Source of the DNA: Sideroxydans sp. | GTDB taxonomy: Bacteria; Pseudomonadota; Gammaproteobacteria; Burkholderiales; Gallionellaceae | Assembly (NCBI GenBank): GCA_013791855.1 | Contig: VMTA01000047.1 | Coordinates: 1 to 64,000 of the forward strand | Direction: 5' to 3' | DNA length: 64,000 nucleotides | Part shown: one piece after another, positions 63,749-64,000 of the stretch | Layout: each line of letters opens with the position of its first letter | Numbering within the stretch: the stretch's first letter is position 1 | Notes under the pieces: generated by a model | The model's database searches: none | What the model was told of the DNA's origin: nothing | Seen by the model: only the letters and a program-made list of their open reading frames with translations | Made by a program: the position numbers and the translations under genes

Positions 63749-64000
63749 GAATAGAATTTAGGAGATTGACCTTATTGTACTGGGTGTAGGCCGGGGGTTG
63801 GTAGCCAACGTGAACGCAGGAGGAATGCTGTAGCGTTCTGCCTGCATATGCATAATGGTCCGGTTGGAAGAGGAATATCTTCTTTTGTCACAGAGCGAAA
63901 GTCCTGACGCGCAATTATGAGGGGCGGCTTAGTCCGAGCAGCAGAAGTAACGACACAAATACTCGCAACCGCTCCGCCCTCTCCGCTCCTACAAGACCCT
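63749..64000. other. Right-end intergenic sequence
   Basis: No convincing gene, tRNA or terminator is seen. The promoter of the PIN-GNAT-PUA gene should be in the first 60 bp. Partial inverted repeats (GAACGC at 63808 with GCGTTC at 63833) occur but no insertion sequence can be named. Confidence 0.4.

Noticed and set aside
1-64000. CRISPR arrays or full insertion sequences
   Set aside because: No regularly spaced direct repeats and no transposase gene were seen; only the 141-bp MITE-like element is present.

Overview
The window reads as a stretch of a betaproteobacterial chromosome. Base composition is moderately GC-rich and the genes are dense, with many 4-base start/stop overlaps. The gene content (bamC-dapA, the prfC release-factor region, PilU, RoxA, SlyD/Bcp, RlmD, LipA, FeoAB, UMF1 transporter, HopJ) fits Nitrosomonadales/Gallionellaceae-type iron- or nitrogen-cycling bacteria. 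That placement is an inference from gene families, not from a database comparison.

Region by region. 1-5.4 kb: end of suhB, a Pit phosphate transporter with its DUF47 partner, a thioesterase and mutS. 5.4-6.2 kb: an AT-richer abortive-infection-like gene that looks inserted. 6.3-10.2 kb: an ErcA-like iron alcohol dehydrogenase overlapping a multi-PAS/GAF/HD-GYP sensor. 10.5-16 kb: secreted proteins of unknown role, a possible small RNA or attenuator, a bestrophin-like channel and an M29-like peptidase. 15.7-34 kb: mainly housekeeping genes (PilU, 2OG oxygenase, diguanylate cyclase, MFS, dienelactone hydrolase, GpsA-like dehydrogenase, SlyD, Bcp, RoxA, two small paralogous lipoproteins, BamC, DapA, FeoAB), ending in a tRNA-Ser(UGA). 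34-48 kb: BI-1 protein, HopJ, rhodanese, RlmD, VanZ, a PolB-type exonuclease, a D,D-carboxypeptidase overlapping a TMTC-like membrane glycosyltransferase, SodB, LipA, a TonB-dependent receptor, AlkD and a nuclease-family protein. 48.1-50.5 kb: a MITE-like palindrome beside an operon prfC-S4-arfB for translation termination and rescue.

50.7-59.1 kb is the most interesting region. A Ser/Thr kinase faces an FHA-domain class III nucleotide cyclase, which is divergent from a ZorA-ZorB-ZorC-like operon (MotA/MotB-type stator with long tail, peptidoglycan-binding partner, EH-signature protein). A PilZ-like protein follows. ZorD and ZorE effectors are absent. This looks like a Zorya-like anti-phage or envelope-sensing machine with added phospho- and nucleotide-signalling components.

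59.2-63.7 kb is AT-richer and accessory. It holds a dual-OB-type protein with two DUF488 proteins on the + strand, and on the - strand a tightly overlapping trio: a PIN-GNAT-PUA-like fusion, an ASCH protein and a P-loop kinase-like protein. Together with the Zorya-like locus and the Abi gene this gives the window a defence-island character at its right end.
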